DNA of 15,690 bases from an uncultured Bacilli bacterium (GTDB lineage Bacteria > Bacillota_I > Bacilli_A > RF39 > UBA660): NCBI GenBank assembly GCA_944358565.1, contig CALVRK010000017.1, positions 1 through 15,690 on the forward strand, written 5' to 3'. Position 1 is the first letter of the stretch. The number at the start of each line of letters is the position of its first letter. The position numbers were made by a program, and so were the translations under genes. The notes under the pieces were generated by a model that was given only the letters and a program-made list of their open reading frames with translations, ran no database searches and was not told the DNA's origin. Shown here one piece after another: positions 14,634-15,690 of this stretch.

Positions 14634-14659
14634 AAAAAAGATGACTAGTAGTCATCTTT
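14634..14659 (-). terminator. Intercistronic terminator/attenuator between rpsB and tsf
   Basis: AAAGATGACTA (14637-14647) and TAGTCATCTTT (14649-14659) are perfect inverted repeats, so 9-10 bp can pair around a small loop. On the minus strand six T follow (14634-14639). It would cut tsf transcription to a fraction of rpsB unless read through, since no separate tsf promoter is visible in the 50-bp gap. Confidence 0.8.
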
Positions 14660-14664
14660 ATTTA

Positions 14665-15684
14665 CTATTTTAAAGCTTCAATTAATTCAGCTTTTTTCAT
14701 TGTAGAATATCCTTTAACTTCTTTAGCTTTAGCTAATTCACGAAGTTCAGCTACTGTTTTAGTTGTTAAATCTTCTTTTTCGGCTTTTTTAGGTTCAGAT
14801 TTAACTTCCTTAACTTCGGCTTTTGCTTCTTCTTTAGGAGCTTTTTCTACTTTTGTAGATGACTTACTAAAATTCTTTTTATCAGATTTACGATCAAATC
14901 TTGGCTTTCTATCTTCTTTACGTTTAACAGTTTCTAAGGCTTTCTTCATAATATCTTCGCCTTTTTCTTCTTTACGATTATCACTTGTATAATCAACGAT
15001 TTTACCACCATTAGCTTCAACAATAGCATTATTCATAACACCAGTAATTAATTTAACGGCTCTGATAGCGTCATCATTACCTGGAATTACATAATCAACC
15101 ATATCTGGATCACAATTAGTATCAACGATACCAAATACTGGAATATTTAATTTTCTAGCTTCTCTAATAGCGATTTCTTCTTTAGATGGATCAACAATAA
15201 ACATTGCTTGTGGTAATTTGTACATATCTCTAATACCACATAATAATTTATTTAATTTGTTATATTCTTTTTTAATATGTACAACTTCTTTTTTAGGTAA
15301 AAGATCAAATGTTCCATCTTTTTCCATTTTTTCAATTTGTTCTAATCTTTTAACTCTTCTTCTAATTGTTTTGAAGTTAGTTAGCGTTCCACCTAACCAT
15401 CTTTCATTAACGTAAAAAGAACCAGATCTTAAAGCTTCTTCTTTAACAGCTTCAGCTGCTTGTTTTCTAGTTCCAACAAATAGAACTTTACCACCATTCG
15501 CAGCAATCTCTTTTAAAGTGGCATAAGCTTCCTCGATTTTTTTTGCAGTTTTTTGTAAATCGATAATGTAAATATCATCTCTAGCTGTAAAGATGTACTC
15601 TTTCATTTTAGGGTTCCATCTTTTTGTTTGATGTCCAAAATGAACACCAGCTTCTAATAAATAACTCATTGACACAACGGCCAT
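14665..15684 (-). CDS. rpsB: Ribosomal protein S2 with C-terminal Rho_N/SAP-like extension
   Basis: S2 binds late to the 30S subunit near S1 and the mRNA exit side. Residues 1 to about 235 are a normal S2: LLEAGVHFGHQTKRWNPKM (9-27), FVGTRKQA (69-76), NERWLGGTLTNF (93-104) and DPSKEEIAIREARKLNIPV (166-184). S2 usually ends near 230-260 residues; this one has 339. The extra part is a charged low-complexity linker (about 240-305, rich in Lys and Glu) and a final 33-residue motif, TVAELRELAKAKEVKGYSTM then KKAELIEAL (from about 310). That motif is typical of Rho N-terminal/SAP-like helical domains that bind nucleic acid. The start ATG 15684 gives the conserved MAVVSM N-terminus; its ribosome binding site lies off the window edge. 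Confidence 0.95.
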   Translation of the reverse strand: MAVVSMSYLLEAGVHFGHQTKRWNPKMKEYIFTARDDIYIIDLQKTAKKIEEAYATLKEIAANGGKVLFVGTRKQAAEAVKEEALRSGSFYVNERWLGGTLTNFKTIRRRVKRLEQIEKMEKDGTFDLLPKKEVVHIKKEYNKLNKLLCGIRDMYKLPQAMFIVDPSKEEIAIREARKLNIPVFGIVDTNCDPDMVDYVIPGNDDAIRAVKLITGVMNNAIVEANGGKIVDYTSDNRKEEKGEDIMKKALETVKRKEDRKPRFDRKSDKKNFSKSSTKVEKAPKEEAKAEVKEVKSEPKKAEKEDLTTKTVAELRELAKAKEVKGYSTMKKAELIEALK

Positions 15685-15690
15685 ACTTCA

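Noticed and set aside
1..15690. Mycoplasma genetic code (TGA as tryptophan)
   Set aside because: Genes here use TGG for Trp and end in TGA at sensible places, such as 952-954 next to a terminator and 7583-7585 at a gene junction.

Overview
The window comes from a very AT-rich bacterial chromosome, by eye about 30% G+C. Its genes are of low-G+C Gram-positive type: strong AGGAGG-like ribosome binding sites, DesulfoFerrodoxin, RseP/CdsA/UppS, and a nicking-type MutL. TGA is used as a stop codon (for example at 952-954 and 7583-7585), so this is not the Mycoplasma code. The best guess is an uncultured, reduced-genome Bacilli lineage (RF39 or another Mollicutes relative), but this is inference. 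Almost every gene lies on the minus strand; the one clear plus-strand gene is a tRNA-Thr.

Layout, read in minus-strand transcription order. (1) 15684-13745: rpsB (S2 with an unusual C-terminal Rho_N/SAP-like extension) and tsf, with a terminator hairpin between them and another after tsf. (2) 13740-13210: where pyrH and frr often sit, there is instead an internally deleted TnpB transposase remnant. (3) 13176-7912: a tightly packed run of uppS, cdsA, rseP, a NatAB/YhaQP-like ABC exporter pair and a membrane-anchored rhodanese, ending in tRNA-Leu(GAG) and a terminator. It joins polyprenyl lipid carrier synthesis, phospholipid precursor synthesis and membrane proteolysis to an exporter. (4) 7746-7314: a consensus promoter drives a 36-codon small ORF that overlaps the start region of a RelB/DinJ antitoxin; no toxin is visible. 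(5) 7274-6937: a self-contained transcription unit with a strong promoter, about 300 nt of non-coding hairpin-rich sequence and an intrinsic terminator. This is the best candidate here for an undescribed RNA. (6) 6915-5292: desulfoferrodoxin (superoxide reductase) with its own promoter and a dyad over the -10, then an HExxH metallopeptidase that converges on tRNA-Thr and shares a bidirectional terminator with it. (7) 5033-931: a mutL - cysteine desulfurase - thioredoxin/CcdA-like membrane protein operon ending in a strong terminator. (8) 907-199: an mTERF-like helical-repeat gene split by an exact 19-bp tandem duplication. (9) 1-198: non-coding, with three compact palindromes.

The most interesting items are the orphan non-coding transcription unit, the small ORF joined to an orphan antitoxin, the mTERF-like gene broken by a slip-type duplication, the CcdA-like membrane domain that seems to have lost both redox cysteines, and the Rho_N extension on S2. 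No CRISPR array, phage module or complete insertion sequence is present.
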